Shown here: one piece after another, positions 32,929-42,178 of the stretch | Layout: the number at the start of each line of letters is the position of its first letter | Numbering within the stretch: position 1 is the first letter of the stretch | DNA from: Natrinema hispanicum | GTDB lineage: Archaea > Halobacteriota > Halobacteria > Halobacteriales > Natrialbaceae | Reading direction: 5' to 3' | Length of the DNA: 64,000 nt | Assembly (NCBI RefSeq): GCF_900111485.1 | Contig: NZ_FOIC01000001.1 | Span: 62,001-126,000 of the forward strand | Program-made: the position numbers and the translations under genes | Notes under the pieces: generated by a model | What the model was told of the DNA's origin: nothing | What the model saw: the letters and a program-made list of their open reading frames with translations, nothing else | Databases searched by the model: none

Positions 32929-33750
32929 TTATCCACCGCTGAGATCCGCCGCCTTCTCGAGTTCGCTACGCAGCGTCGTCGAGTCGAACTCGTGGTCGGG
33001 ACGCAACCGGACGAAATCGAGAAACGCCCGCGCCGAGAGCAGTGTCGAGGGGGCGTAGGCCGTTGTCGCTGCATCAACGGCCTTACGCGGGCCGATCCGG
33101 GGCTCGAGGACGGCCAGCGCACAGGCCAGATCGTATGCCGTCGTCTCGTCGGCGCGATCGTCGTGAACGCTGGTCGCGTCGATGAAGTAGAACTCACCAT
33201 CGCTAAGGAGGATGTTTTCGGCTCGCAGGTCGCCGTGGGCGAGTCCGTGTTCGTGCAGACTCGATAGCATCTCGAACAGTTCTGCTGCCCGGTCGGCGAT
33301 CACGGCGTCGGAGACGTCATCGAGCGATTCGAACTTGGGAAGATACTCGAGGACGAGTACGCCCAGTCCGTTGACCTCGAAGGCGTCGATCGGTTGTGGC
33401 GCGTTGACACCGATCTCGCGCATCCGCTCGGTCGCCTCGTACTCGTGTTCGACCATCTCACGAGGAGTGTCGAACCGGTCGAAAAACCCCTCAGTGCCCG
33501 AGGAGAACGCGCCGACGTTCCGGCCGGTCGTCAACACCGCATGCACCAAGGCGTTCTGCCGGGAGACGATCTTGACAAACCACTCGTCGTCGATTACACA
33601 CGGCGTCGAAAGCCAGTTGTCGGCCTCGAGGAACTCGACGCGAACGCACTCGCGGTCGTAGCGGTCCGCCAGCGTCTGAACGACGCGCTCGATGCGGCTC
33701 CACTCGACGGTTCCTCGTGCGAGCCGGCGGATGTCCATACCACTCATCAC
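32929..33750 (-). CDS. RIO/APH-like protein kinase
   Basis: 273 residues; Met5 (MDIRRLARG) is an alternative start. Kinase fold: catalytic loop HGDLRAENILL (Asp and Asn present) and metal-binding FIDATS in place of DFG. The glycine-rich loop is not clear, as in RIO and aminoglycoside-phosphotransferase-like kinases; the Lys may be in WFVKIVSRQ. The family occurs across haloarchaea as RIO-like Ser/Thr kinases of unknown target. Divergent from the membrane protein to the right. Confidence 0.78.
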   Translation of the reverse strand: MMSGMDIRRLARGTVEWSRIERVVQTLADRYDRECVRVEFLEADNWLSTPCVIDDEWFVKIVSRQNALVHAVLTTGRNVGAFSSGTEGFFDRFDTPREMVEHEYEATERMREIGVNAPQPIDAFEVNGLGVLVLEYLPKFESLDDVSDAVIADRAAELFEMLSSLHEHGLAHGDLRAENILLSDGEFYFIDATSVHDDRADETTAYDLACALAVLEPRIGPRKAVDAATTAYAPSTLLSARAFLDFVRLRPDHEFDSTTLRSELEKAADLSGG

Positions 33751-33882
33751 GGCCGTCGGCGTTAAATGCGTCTCGACCTATTACCAACGGAACGTGTTTG
33801 CCGCCAGCGTGTTTATTGTCAGATAGTCACGTGACAGCGAGACCCGTGGCTCGAGGGGGTGTGTCGATAGTAACAGGGCAAC

Positions 33883-33890
33883 AATATTAT
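33883..33890 (+). promoter_or_regulatory. TATA box of the polytopic membrane protein gene
   Basis: AATATTAT, 27-34 bp before ATG 33917, supports that start over one 21 bp earlier. Confidence 0.5.
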
Positions 33891-33916
33891 CACAAGTGGA
33901 ACTAAAGCTATCAGTA

Positions 33917-35059
33917 ATGTTTGCGATCGACGACCTGAGTGATGCGATCGACGTGACCCGGGAGTTCCTAACGCCGGTTCGTCTCTGGATGTGGCTCAAG
34001 CTGGCACTCCTCGTGTTCTTTGTCGGCGGTGCCGGCTTCGGCTCACCGATGTCGTTCGGCGGTGGCTTCGGTGGCGAGCCGACACCGGGACCAGGGGCCG
34101 ACCCAGGGACGAGCGTCGACGTTGGAGAGGTATTACCGATAGTGATCGCGGTCGTGGTCGTCGTCCTCGTTGTCGGACTCATCTTTCTCTTCGTCAGCTC
34201 GCTGTTCGAGTTTACGCTCCTCGAGTCGCTACGCTCGGGCGAGGTCCACGTCCGCCGATACACGAAACGCAACGTCAGCCATGGCACCCGACTCTTCGGC
34301 TTTCGCGTCGCCCTCGGACTCGTTGGTCTCGTTTTGTTCGGTGTCCCCGTGCTTGCGATCGTCTTCTCGACGTCTGAAACCGTCTCGCTGGGGCTGATCG
34401 GCCTGCTGGTTCTCCTTGCGATTCCGATCAGCATCGCCTTCGCCATCATTGATCGGCTCACGACCGTCTTCGTCGCGCCGACGATGCTCAAACACGATCT
34501 CGGCGTCGTTGCTGCCTGGAAACGGTTCTGGCCGACGCTGCGAGGACAGTGGACCGAGTACGTCGTCTATCTCTTGCTTGTCTGGGTCCTGCAGCTGGTG
34601 CTTACCGTCGTGACTGGTGTTCTCTTTGTCATTTTGTTGATCCCGTTTCTGATCCTCTTACTCATCCCAGTTCTCGGCATCCTCGTGCTCCTACTCGGTC
34701 TCCCGGTGATTCTGCTGGGCGTGTTGCTGGTCCAGGTTCCGATCGTCACCTACCTCCGTTACTACGCACTGTTGGTGCTTGGTGACACGAATGCAGACCT
34801 CGATCTGATCCCCGACCAGCGAGCGGCGGTTCGGGGCGGCGGTCCCGACCGAACCGACGGGCCAGACGGTGGCTGGAACACGGACAGCAATGGGCCTGCC
34901 GGGGACGATTACGGACAAGGCGACACGTCCGATCCATGGGGACGCGATGAGTCCCAAGACCGGGACGACACCGACTCGAGCGGTCGGGACGACGATACCG
35001 GCTGGGGAGACTCGAGCGGCTGGGACGACAGCGACGACGAAGATGACCGCTGGCGATAG
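33917..35059 (+). CDS. Polytopic membrane protein with acidic Gly/Asp tail (DUF7544 type)
   Basis: 380 residues from ATG 33917. About six membrane helices between residues 25 and 295, with a Gly/Pro-rich loop at about 40-70. The last 85 residues are Asp/Gly/Ser-rich with repeated WGD/WDDS motifs and end DDRWR, a cytoplasmic disordered tail. Family known to me only as a haloarchaeal integral membrane protein (DUF7544). No enzyme motifs. It converges with the lipoprotein gene. Confidence 0.75.
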   Translation: MFAIDDLSDAIDVTREFLTPVRLWMWLKLALLVFFVGGAGFGSPMSFGGGFGGEPTPGPGADPGTSVDVGEVLPIVIAVVVVVLVVGLIFLFVSSLFEFTLLESLRSGEVHVRRYTKRNVSHGTRLFGFRVALGLVGLVLFGVPVLAIVFSTSETVSLGLIGLLVLLAIPISIAFAIIDRLTTVFVAPTMLKHDLGVVAAWKRFWPTLRGQWTEYVVYLLLVWVLQLVLTVVTGVLFVILLIPFLILLLIPVLGILVLLLGLPVILLGVLLVQVPIVTYLRYYALLVLGDTNADLDLIPDQRAAVRGGGPDRTDGPDGGWNTDSNGPAGDDYGQGDTSDPWGRDESQDRDDTDSSGRDDDTGWGDSSGWDDSDDEDDRWR

Positions 35060-35083
35060 GGGAACGGCCACCACTCGACAGGA

Positions 35084-35875
35084 TTAGCCGAGGAGGTCGT
35101 CGTTGCTTTCGGTTTTAACACTCACGTTGACAGATCCATTAACGCTCGTCGCGTTACCGAGTTCATCAATGTTCGTGGAATCGGTGAGGTTTTCGGTATC
35201 GCTCGCGGCGGAATCGGAGCCGGCACTCGAAGGGTTCTCGTCGACATCGGTCGTCACCGCCGCCGTGAGGGACATAATGTTCGACTCCTCAAGTCGCTGG
35301 ACGTACTCGGGGTAGACGCCGATGGTCACGAGCAGGTCCTCGTTGGCTTCCACGGCTTCGGTGATGTGGATGTTGACCGAGACATCTTGGCCGTTGAATT
35401 CCGCGTCGGCGGTAAACCGCGACTGTGTCGTTGACTGATCGAGAACCGTAACGTCGGTATCGGCTTGATGCTCGATGTTCCCAATCCCGTCGTAGTTCTG
35501 TCTGACGAGTTTGACGAGTTCCTGTGTCGACATCTCCTCGATAGGATTGAGTTCACGACCGAGAATCGAGACCTGCGGGGTCGTCAAGACGTTGAAGACG
35601 GCACCGCGTTTCCGGCCCAGTGGTCCCATGTCCACTGCCTTCTCGTGGGAGGTCATGTAGTTGGTGACGGTCACGGCCTCGTTCGTCGGCCCGACCTCCC
35701 GGTCGACGGTGAGTGGTTCGATGGCAGTCTGTTCGTAGCCTGTCTCCGCGCGAGCGGCGGCCGTAACACCGGCGGGTGACGACTCGTGTTCGGCCAGTCC
35801 GACTAGTCCCAGACAGCCCGAGAGACTAGTAAGTCCAGTGACACCGAGTCCTGCGAGAACGGTTCGTCGGTTCAT
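35084..35875 (-). CDS. Haloarchaeal lipoprotein (DUF6517 type)
   Basis: 263 residues. Signal MNRRTVLAGLGVTGLTSLSGC with twin Arg and lipobox Cys21, so a Tat-exported lipoprotein. The mature part has an AETGYEQTAIEPL segment and a Ser/Asn/Thr-rich acidic tail with many N-x-S/T sites (at least five), which may be glycosylated. I recall the family as DUF6517. Function unknown. No partner gene nearby. Confidence 0.78.
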   Translation of the reverse strand: MNRRTVLAGLGVTGLTSLSGCLGLVGLAEHESSPAGVTAAARAETGYEQTAIEPLTVDREVGPTNEAVTVTNYMTSHEKAVDMGPLGRKRGAVFNVLTTPQVSILGRELNPIEEMSTQELVKLVRQNYDGIGNIEHQADTDVTVLDQSTTQSRFTADAEFNGQDVSVNIHITEAVEANEDLLVTIGVYPEYVQRLEESNIMSLTAAVTTDVDENPSSAGSDSAASDTENLTDSTNIDELGNATSVNGSVNVSVKTESNDDLLG

Positions 35876-35984
35876 CGTTCTGCTAATGCCCCGGCAGCCG
35901 CTAAGTGTTTATTGAAACAACGACTGTCTGTCAAGCCGAAAAAAGATCGTCGGTTACCTCGTGTCGCGACCAGCGAGCCCGAAT

Positions 35985-37241
35985 TCAGGGCCAGGTGCCG
36001 GCTTCCTCGAAGGCGTCGGCGACGCGCTGGATCGCGACGACGTAGGTGGCCGTCCGTGGGTTGTCGAGGTCGTGTTCCTCGTAGGTCTCGACCAGTGCAT
36101 CGAAGGCGTCGACGATGACGCCCTCGAGTTCCTCGTTGACGCGCTCTTCGGACCAGGCGAAGCGCTGGCGGTTCTGGACCCACTCGAAGTACGAGACGGT
36201 GACACCGCCCGCGTTCGCGAGGATGTCCGGGATAACGAAGACGTCCTTGTCCTCGAGGACCTCGTCGGCGGCGGGCGTGAGCGGCCCGTTTGCAGCCTCC
36301 GAGATGACGTCTGCCTTCACGTCTTCGGCGAGGTCGGCGTCGACCGCGTTCTCGAGTGCGGCAGGAATCAGCAGGTCGACGTCGAGCGTGAGCACGTCCT
36401 CGTTGGTGATCTCCTCTTCGCTCCCCGCGAAGCCGACGACGCTGCCGGTCTCGTTCTTGTGGTCTTTCGCCGCGACGGGGTCGAAGCCGTCGGGGTTGTA
36501 GATGCCACCGCTCGAGTCGCTGGCGGCGACGACGGTTGCGCCCATCTCGTCGATCAGTTTGGCCGCGATCCAGCCTGCGTTCCCGTAGCCCTGCACGGCC
36601 ACGGTCGCGCCCTCGAGGTCCTTGTCGAGGTAGTCGAAGGCTTCGCGTGCGGCGATGACCGTCGAGCGACCGGTTGCTTCGACGCGACCCTCGCTGCCGC
36701 CCGAGTCGAGCGCCTTCCCCGTGATGACGCCAGGCTCGGTCGTGTTCTCGATAGTCTCGTAGGTGTCTTTGATCCAGTTCATCTCCCGCTGGCCTGTGTT
36801 CACGTCAGGCGCGGGGACGTCGCGGTCCTCGCCGATCATCGGCGTCAGCTCCTTCGCGAACGCACGGGTGAGTCGCTCGAGTTCCGCTTCGGAGTACTCG
36901 TCGGGGTCGATGATGATGCCGCCTTTGCCGCCACCGAGTGGGATGTCGACGATCGACGTCTTGTAGGTCATCCAGCCGGACAGCGCCTTGACCTCGTCGC
37001 GGGAGACGCCCGGGTGATAGCGGATACCGCCCTTGTACGGACCACGGTCGCCGTTGAACTGCGAACGGAACGCCTTGAAGCGCTCGAGTTCGCCGTCGTC
37101 ACGCTCGATCGTCAGGTTCGTCTCGAGGACGCGCTCGGGGTGTTTGAGTCGCTCGATCACGTCGTCGCCGATGTCGAGGTACTGTGCAGCCTCGTCAATC
37201 TGCGCTTGCAGACTTTCGAACGGGTTGGCTTCGTCTGACAT
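35985..37241 (-). CDS. gdhB: Glutamate dehydrogenase
   Basis: 418 residues. Catalytic site [11 protein letters not shown] and PLGGGKGGI, Rossmann motif [12 protein letters not shown] and the C-terminal [21 protein letters not shown]. It interconverts glutamate with 2-oxoglutarate and ammonia. Haloarchaea carry several copies; coenzyme cannot be read safely, and the gene symbol is by resemblance. A TATA box 24-31 bp upstream indicates a leaderless transcript. It borders the replication origin. Confidence 0.92.
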   Translation of the reverse strand: MSDEANPFESLQAQIDEAAQYLDIGDDVIERLKHPERVLETNLTIERDDGELERFKAFRSQFNGDRGPYKGGIRYHPGVSRDEVKALSGWMTYKTSIVDIPLGGGKGGIIIDPDEYSEAELERLTRAFAKELTPMIGEDRDVPAPDVNTGQREMNWIKDTYETIENTTEPGVITGKALDSGGSEGRVEATGRSTVIAAREAFDYLDKDLEGATVAVQGYGNAGWIAAKLIDEMGATVVAASDSSGGIYNPDGFDPVAAKDHKNETGSVVGFAGSEEEITNEDVLTLDVDLLIPAALENAVDADLAEDVKADVISEAANGPLTPAADEVLEDKDVFVIPDILANAGGVTVSYFEWVQNRQRFAWSEERVNEELEGVIVDAFDALVETYEEHDLDNPRTATYVVAIQRVADAFEEAGTWP

Positions 37242-37264
37242 TGACAGTAGCTTCCGAGGTAATC

Positions 37265-37272
37265 AAAATAAA
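37265..37272 (-). promoter_or_regulatory. TATA box of gdhB
   Basis: TTTATTTT on the minus strand 24-31 bp before the ATG. Confidence 0.5.
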
Positions 37273-37470
37273 CGTGGCGAATGCACCTCATAGTGCATAA
37301 AAGACAATATAAGGGATTGAAAGAGAATTATATATTGGCAAGGACGACACTGACGAAGGTAGCAGTCGTCCCGAATAGCTACCGGATGGGACAGTTCGAT
37401 TTTAGAAGCTATTTGACTATCTATGCCCTCGAGAGTGGCCGAGAGCAGTGACGACGGTTCGGTTCGATGA

Positions 37471-37497
37471 GGGACACCCCTCTTTCAGAGTGAAAGG
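37471..37497 (+). repeat. ORB repeat 1
   Basis: Core TTCAGAGTGAAA at 37484-37495 with GGGACACCCC on its left. C-rich side faces away from the AT-rich element. Confidence 0.8.
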
Positions 37498-37561
37498 TCG
37501 ATCGAGCGGGCAAGCGGATGGGAATTCGGCGTGGCTGGAGACCGAGGGAGTAGTGTTGGGT

Positions 37562-37590
37562 GGTCACACTCCCCATTCAGAGTGAAACGG
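37562..37590 (+). repeat. ORB repeat 2
   Basis: Core TTCAGAGTGAAA at 37576-37587, C-rich CACACTCCCC on the left. Same orientation as repeat 1. Confidence 0.8.
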
Positions 37591-37610
37591 CGTCCTGTTG
37601 TGGCAGCAGA

Positions 37611-37633
37611 CGTTCACTCTGAATCGGGTGTCC
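37611..37633 (-). repeat. ORB repeat 3, opposite orientation
   Basis: Core TTCACTCTGAA at 37613-37623 followed by TCGGGTGTCC. It is the reverse complement of the others and has a shorter G-string, so it may be a weaker site. Confidence 0.75.
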
Positions 37634-37673
37634 GCCCGGTCTGTCCTGGGCCGATCGGACACGGGAAATGATG

Positions 37674-37705
37674 GGACCCACACCCCCTATTCAGAGTGAA
37701 AACGG
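37674..37705 (+). repeat. ORB repeat 4
   Basis: Core TTCAGAGTGAAA at 37690-37701 with CACACCCCCTA on the left. It lies nearest the AT-rich element on this side. Confidence 0.8.
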
Positions 37706-37838
37706 ATCAAAGGGGTGGGAGGGGTATTGCGATCGGTTCGATTCGATCGGTTAAACCCCGTTTCACTGCGGTAAAACCGGACTTCTCGGATTTCGACCGG
37801 AGCTCGTAATTTGAGCGGCCAGATATTGCCTTTACCGT

Positions 37839-37912
37839 AACATTCAATACTATATCTAGATAGTCTAGTATATTCTATATGTAGATCAATATTATATATG
37901 AACATTAAACAC
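37839..37912. other. AT-rich DNA unwinding element
   Basis: About 74 bp almost free of G and C, with many TATA and overlapping short palindromes (CTAGATAGTCTAG near 37855-37867). By far the most AT-rich part of the window, between ORB 4 and ORB 5. Confidence 0.8.
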
Positions 37913-38023
37913 AGCGTATTGTGACTTTATATCGTGGATTCTTTCCAAGAGCGTCGTTTGAGTTGTGAAATCCTTTGGATCTGACGTTCTCATCGCGGGG
38001 GCTGGCCCATCACTGTCTGTCGA

Positions 38024-38052
38024 TTTCAGTCTGAACGAGGGGAGGGTGGGTC
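38024..38052 (-). repeat. ORB repeat 5
   Basis: Core TTTCAGTCTGAA at 38024-38035 followed by CGAGGGGAGGGTGGGTC. One base differs from the consensus core. Orientation is opposite to repeats 1, 2 and 4, so the G-rich side again faces away from the AT-rich element. Confidence 0.75.
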
Positions 38053-38227
38053 AGCGAGAGCGTACTGCAGTTACGTCTCCAATTGAGGTGGCGATCAGAA
38101 CGGAGCCGATTGTTCGTTTCGGCGTTCAGTCTGCATCCGGTCTGTTGAATAATCCTCAGACAAGCCACCAAACAACAGATACAGATTCTCTACGCCGACT
38201 CTATCAGTCTGAACTACCTTCCATAGA

Positions 38228-38235
38228 TTTATACG
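38228..38235 (+). promoter_or_regulatory. TATA box of orc1/cdc6
   Basis: TTTATACG, 23-30 bp before the ATG, so a leaderless message is expected. Confidence 0.6.
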
Positions 38236-38257
38236 TACTGTCTTCCAGAACGGAACT

Positions 38258-39544
38258 ATGGCTGAGCAGACCAGTGGGGACCCGCTTTTCCGATCTCACG
38301 ATCCTATCTTTAATCGGAAAGAACTCCTCCATGTCGGCCACGTCCCGGATGAGGACCGGATCGTCGGGCGTGACGACGAGATTCAATCCGTTGCCGCCGA
38401 GGTCGGGGCGATCACACGCGGTGATCCGCCGAACAACGTCATGATCTACGGCAAAACCGGTACCGGAAAGAGCCTCATCTCCCGACACGTTGCGACTCGA
38501 GCCCAGGACGCCGCCCGAAGCAACGAGATCGACTGTGCCGTACTCTACGTCGACTGTTCGGAAGCGAACACCGAGACCCGTGCCACGCGACAGTTGGCAC
38601 TCAATTTGAAAGAGCAGACTGGGTATCAACAAAACATCCCGCTTCGGGGCGTCGGGACGATGGAGTATTACCAGCACATCTGGGAGATTCTCGAGGATTG
38701 TTTCGACGCGGTCATCGTCATTTTAGACGAGATCGACAAACTGGACAACAGTAATATACTCATGCAACTCTCGCGTGCGCGTGAGGCACAGAAGACCGAC
38801 ACCTACATCGGCGTTATCGGGATCAGTAACAAGGTCCAGTATCGGGAGACCCTCGACGAACGGATCGACAGTAGCTTCGGCCACCGTGAGCTGTTCTTCC
38901 ATCCCTACGACGCCTCGCAACTCCGTGAAATCATGCGCAATCGCGAGGACGCGTTCCAGCCGGGGGTCTTGGAAGGTGGGACGATCGAACTCTGTGCAGC
39001 CCTCGCGGCCAAGAAACACGGCGACGCTCGGAAGGCGATCGAAATCCTCAAAGAGGCTGGCGAACTCGCACGCCGGACCGGTAGTGAGACCGTCTCCGAA
39101 GCCCACATCAAGCAAGCACAGGAGGTCGCCGAGATCAACCGGATCGAGGAACTCACAAGCGGGGCAACCGTCCACGCGAAACTCGCTCTCTATGCGCTCG
39201 CGAGCCGCATCATCACGGGCGGGCGAGAGACGTACAAGACACGGGAGATCTACGAGCGATACGTCGGGATCTGTGAACTGGTTGCGAACGATCCGATCAC
39301 CGAAAACGGACTCTATCGCCAACTCAAAGAACAGGCGTTTCTCGGCGTCATCGAGTCCGAGAAGACCGGCGGCGGCCGATCACAGGGCAGTTATCTCCTC
39401 CATCGGCTCGTTACCGATCCGAAACACATCGTCAAGGCCGTTCGGCGCGATTCCTCGCTCGAGGAACTTCCGACCTACGACCAACTCCACGAAACCAGCC
39501 CGTCGGCGACGAACCGGGAGCTCGATCTCGATTCCTTTTCGTGA
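38258..39544 (+). CDS. orc1: Orc1/Cdc6 replication initiator
   Basis: 428 residues. AAA+ ATPase with Walker A GKTGTGKS at 65-72 and Walker B VIVILDEID at 152-160, sensor 1 in VIGISNK and a C-terminal winged helix (about 320-415) for ORB binding. It recognises the repeats beside it and loads MCM. It is flanked by ORB 5 upstream and ORB 6 downstream. Which of the several haloarchaeal Orc paralogues it is cannot be told from one window. Confidence 0.95.
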   Translation: MAEQTSGDPLFRSHDPIFNRKELLHVGHVPDEDRIVGRDDEIQSVAAEVGAITRGDPPNNVMIYGKTGTGKSLISRHVATRAQDAARSNEIDCAVLYVDCSEANTETRATRQLALNLKEQTGYQQNIPLRGVGTMEYYQHIWEILEDCFDAVIVILDEIDKLDNSNILMQLSRAREAQKTDTYIGVIGISNKVQYRETLDERIDSSFGHRELFFHPYDASQLREIMRNREDAFQPGVLEGGTIELCAALAAKKHGDARKAIEILKEAGELARRTGSETVSEAHIKQAQEVAEINRIEELTSGATVHAKLALYALASRIITGGRETYKTREIYERYVGICELVANDPITENGLYRQLKEQAFLGVIESEKTGGGRSQGSYLLHRLVTDPKHIVKAVRRDSSLEELPTYDQLHETSPSATNRELDLDSFS

Positions 39545-39593
39545 ATTCTCTGAATTTTGATGTGTACTGCGACCCCCTCCTCGCTCGAGACAC

Positions 39594-39623
39594 GTTTCAC
39601 TCTGAACGAGGGGTGTGGGTGTC
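39594..39623 (-). repeat. ORB repeat 6, downstream of orc1
   Basis: Core TTTCACTCTGAA at 39595-39606 followed by CGAGGGGTGTGGGTGTCC. It is the fullest match to the consensus. It sits 50 bp beyond the initiator stop codon, 1.7 kb from the AT-rich element. Confidence 0.8.
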
Positions 39624-39692
39624 CGTGAGATCGGCCGATCGACAGGGGCAAACGCTATGCGTGCCAGTGCTTGACAATCGACAGTGACGTGA

Positions 39693-39920
39693 TCATGTCG
39701 GCAGGCCTTCTGGTGTTTCGATGGGATCTGACCGGCGGACTGAGCGGCGGTCGATAACGGACCCACAGTCAGTACAGACGAGCAACCGTTCACTGGCGGT
39801 CGTCGTGACATCCCAGTCGCCGGTGATCGGACTTCGGTGGCCACAGTCCGGACAGAAGAGGACCGTCTTTTGTGTTTCAGTAGGGGGTGGCGAATCGTCG
39901 TGCGCTGGAGACGTTGTCAT
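39693..39920 (-). CDS. Small zinc-ribbon protein
   Basis: 75 residues with two Cys pairs: FCPDCGHRSPI and LVCTDCGSVIDRR, a treble-clef/zinc ribbon. The N-terminal 18 residues are Ser/Pro/Thr-rich. Type common in haloarchaea (a small CPxCG-related protein). Likely binds one zinc and a partner or nucleic acid. Function unknown. Confidence 0.75.
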   Translation of the reverse strand: MTTSPAHDDSPPPTETQKTVLFCPDCGHRSPITGDWDVTTTASERLLVCTDCGSVIDRRSVRRSDPIETPEGLPT

Positions 39921-40063
39921 TATGCTGGCTAGCCACTCGAGCGAAATAGGGATTGTGCGACACGATCGTTCGTGACGGATCGAGCGCGTCTCTAATGGAG
40001 TATGACAGCGCTATAATGGAATCTAATAATGAATTTTTCACACAGTCTCCGTGTAACTGCCGT

Positions 40064-40414
40064 CTAGAGCACGGTCACAATTATGTAGGCGTTTAGGGTC
40101 GCAGCCACCAGCCACGGCACCGCGAGTCCGGCCGGGACGATCGGGCGATACGGCCGCTCGAGAAACGGTCGACAGACGAGGCCGACGGTGACTGCAAACG
40201 CTTTCAGGGCGAGCATACCGGCCATCCCGTAGTCCTCAATCGCACCGCGTGCAGCCGGGTTCGACTCGGAGAGCCCCAGTTCAAGGCCGACGAACGTCGT
40301 TGCGACGTCCGCAATCAAAGCAAGCACGACGACGACCCAGAGTAGTCGCTCGAGCGTCCCGGGTGTGACGTCACCCGGCAGGTGGCGATATGGAACCGCG
40401 CCCTCGGACCTCAT
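40064..40414 (-). CDS. Small membrane protein (DUF5658 type)
   Basis: 116 residues from ATG 40414; upstream in-frame sequence is Arg-rich and rejected. Three membrane helices: LLWVVVVLALIADVATTFVGL, LALKAFAVTVGLV and GLAVPWLVAATLNAYIIV. The pattern ADVATTxxGLELGxxExNPxAR is that of the DUF5658 family. No known function. Divergent from the Tat protease. Confidence 0.75.
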   Translation of the reverse strand: MRSEGAVPYRHLPGDVTPGTLERLLWVVVVLALIADVATTFVGLELGLSESNPAARGAIEDYGMAGMLALKAFAVTVGLVCRPFLERPYRPIVPAGLAVPWLVAATLNAYIIVTVL

Positions 40415-40689
40415 AGCCTCCCCACCGGAGTCGAACCAGCGTCGTGCCCTGGGAGCACGCGCCGATTCCATCACGCGAGGTATTGTTATGACAGGCGTAG
40501 CGTGACGGCGGGTCTCAGTAACCACGTCTAACAGCTCGAAACGGGGTGCTACCGATCGAACCGGTCCCCCGCGGCACCTGCAGGCAGAACCCCTTTTGTC
40601 GATTTCGACGTTCAATTCGACGGTTACCGACGCCGCTTCGCGGCGGGAGACAGTGGCGAAGCGGGAGCCAGCGCTGGCAGGAGTTCGAC

Positions 40690-41862
40690 ATGCCGGAGAC
40701 AGAGACTGAACAATCAGCCCATCGACTCGCGATGCTTCGAGACCGGCTCGAGCAGGGAATGGATCGGCGTGCGTTCCTGCGAACGCTCGTCAGCGGCGGC
40801 TACGCCATTGGAATGGCCGCCTGGCTCGGTGTCGACGACTTTCTTGCGGCTGACGACGACGAGGTCCCCGTCGTCACCGCGCTCGTCAGGGACGATCCTG
40901 CCGATCCATGGTCGATCCAGAAACGAACGCGAACGGTCCCCGCCGAGTGGTACGCCGCCGTCAAGCAGGCCCTTGAAGTAAACGAGCGGCTGGCCCAACT
41001 CGGCTTTACCGGCTATCTCGGCAGCGCAGTCGTCCCTGGCGACCAGAAAAGTGGGACCGCTTCCATCTCCGTTGGCCTCTCGAGCGACGGCCACTCGATC
41101 CCCGAGATGGTCACCGAATTCGCGGAGGGCATCGACCTCAATTCGGAGACGATCATCGATGTCGACGAGATACAGAACGGGCCGGTACGCCGTGAGCCTC
41201 ACCTCGCAGACATGCTCGTGAACGAACGGGTCCCTAGCGGTGTCGCCTGCGAAACCCCCTCGAGCATGGCGACGCTCGGCCCGGCACTGTATCATCCCGA
41301 TGGGAAGCGACGCTTCTTCGTGACGGCCGAGCACGCGTTCATGGAAAACCACGACGCAACCGACGGGACCCTGCTGCTTCCACGCGAGGACAGTGACACG
41401 GTCGAAGTAGGGTCTGTTGCCAACTACCATCCCGTCGAAGACGTTGCGGCCATCGAACCCACTGGTGAGATCGAACCCGCGAGTCGTATCGACGCACCGT
41501 CACGACCCCGGGTTCGCGGCCAGTTCACCAAGTTCGGCCTCGCGACGCTCGTCGCACAGGACGCCGAACTCGAGAAAGTCGGCGCACTGACCGGTCATAC
41601 GACTGGAAAGATTCAGGGGATCGACGCAGTGACCTGCTTTACCGATGACTTCTGTCGCCGTGGACAGATTCGCTGGGGCGGCGAAATGGATCTCACGGAC
41701 GGCGACAGCGGCTCCGTGAGCTATCACCGCGACCCCGACGGTGACGACAACGACGTACTCATTGCGGGCTTTAACAACGCCCGGACGTGGTGGCCCGGCC
41801 AGAGCTACGTCTGGGGCGTCAGTGCCTATCAACTGACAGCACAACACGGCTATCACTTCTAA
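40690..41862 (+). CDS. Tat-exported trypsin-fold serine protease-like protein
   Basis: 390 residues from ATG 40690. Arg26-Arg27 in MDRRAFLRTLV start a Tat signal with a hydrophobic core to about 47. A chymotrypsin-type triad can be read: His215 in VTAEHAF, Asp251 in VEDVAAIEP and Ser340 in GDSGS. Cys316 and Cys322 could form a disulfide. The first 190 residues after the signal are a domain of unknown kind. Likely a secreted or membrane-side peptidase; propeptide and substrate unknown. No lipobox is clear. Confidence 0.7.
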   Translation: MPETETEQSAHRLAMLRDRLEQGMDRRAFLRTLVSGGYAIGMAAWLGVDDFLAADDDEVPVVTALVRDDPADPWSIQKRTRTVPAEWYAAVKQALEVNERLAQLGFTGYLGSAVVPGDQKSGTASISVGLSSDGHSIPEMVTEFAEGIDLNSETIIDVDEIQNGPVRREPHLADMLVNERVPSGVACETPSSMATLGPALYHPDGKRRFFVTAEHAFMENHDATDGTLLLPREDSDTVEVGSVANYHPVEDVAAIEPTGEIEPASRIDAPSRPRVRGQFTKFGLATLVAQDAELEKVGALTGHTTGKIQGIDAVTCFTDDFCRRGQIRWGGEMDLTDGDSGSVSYHRDPDGDDNDVLIAGFNNARTWWPGQSYVWGVSAYQLTAQHGYHF

Positions 41863-41885
41863 CCACCGACTGACCACACATTCAC

Positions 41886-42119
41886 ATGAGTAACGATCCC
41901 TCCCGCAGTTCACGAACCGACCGTGCTCGACCCACGTTCAGCGCCGTCACAAGCGGCACCCTTCGACTGCTCGGTGACGTACTCGTCATTTCGCTGTGGG
42001 TTCTGTTCCTGACAGTGTTGTTCCTCGAGACCGCCTGGCCACGCTGGGCGTTTTACGGCGCACTGCTGCTCGGCGTCGGCGTCTACGTGTCGATCACGAG
42101 CGGCTGGTGGGCGCGATGA
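41886..42119 (+). CDS. Small two-span membrane protein
   Basis: 77 residues. Polar N-terminus to about 25, then two membrane helices (LGDVLVISLWVLFLTVLFL and FYGALLLGVGVYVSI) and a short WWAR end. It begins 23 bp after the protease stop on the same strand, so the two may be cotranscribed. No known function. Confidence 0.68.
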   Translation: MSNDPSRSSRTDRARPTFSAVTSGTLRLLGDVLVISLWVLFLTVLFLETAWPRWAFYGALLLGVGVYVSITSGWWAR

Positions 42120-42178
42120 CCGCCGACGGTGACATGTAAAGAGCAGTCCGCAGAAGATGTAACTGGGAGCCGCTCCCC

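Larger units (their letters stand above)
37242..38257. other. Replication origin region
   Basis: A 1-kb gene-free stretch next to orc1/cdc6. It holds five ORB-like repeats sharing TTCAGAGTGAAA with a C-rich flank, an AT-rich unwinding element (37839-37912), and the gdhB and cdc6 promoters at its ends. A sixth ORB lies beyond cdc6 at 39595. Organisation (repeats with opposite orientation on both sides of the AT-rich block) is that of haloarchaeal chromosomal origins. Confidence 0.88.

Noticed and set aside
35961-37238. Long frame opposite glutamate dehydrogenase
   Set aside because: Mirror of a strongly conserved gene; no independent promoter or motifs.
40426-40446. tRNA-like TTCGACTCC on the minus strand
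   Set aside because: The arms around it do not pair as a T stem and no acceptor or anticodon stem can be drawn; it is part of the leader of the DUF5658 gene.
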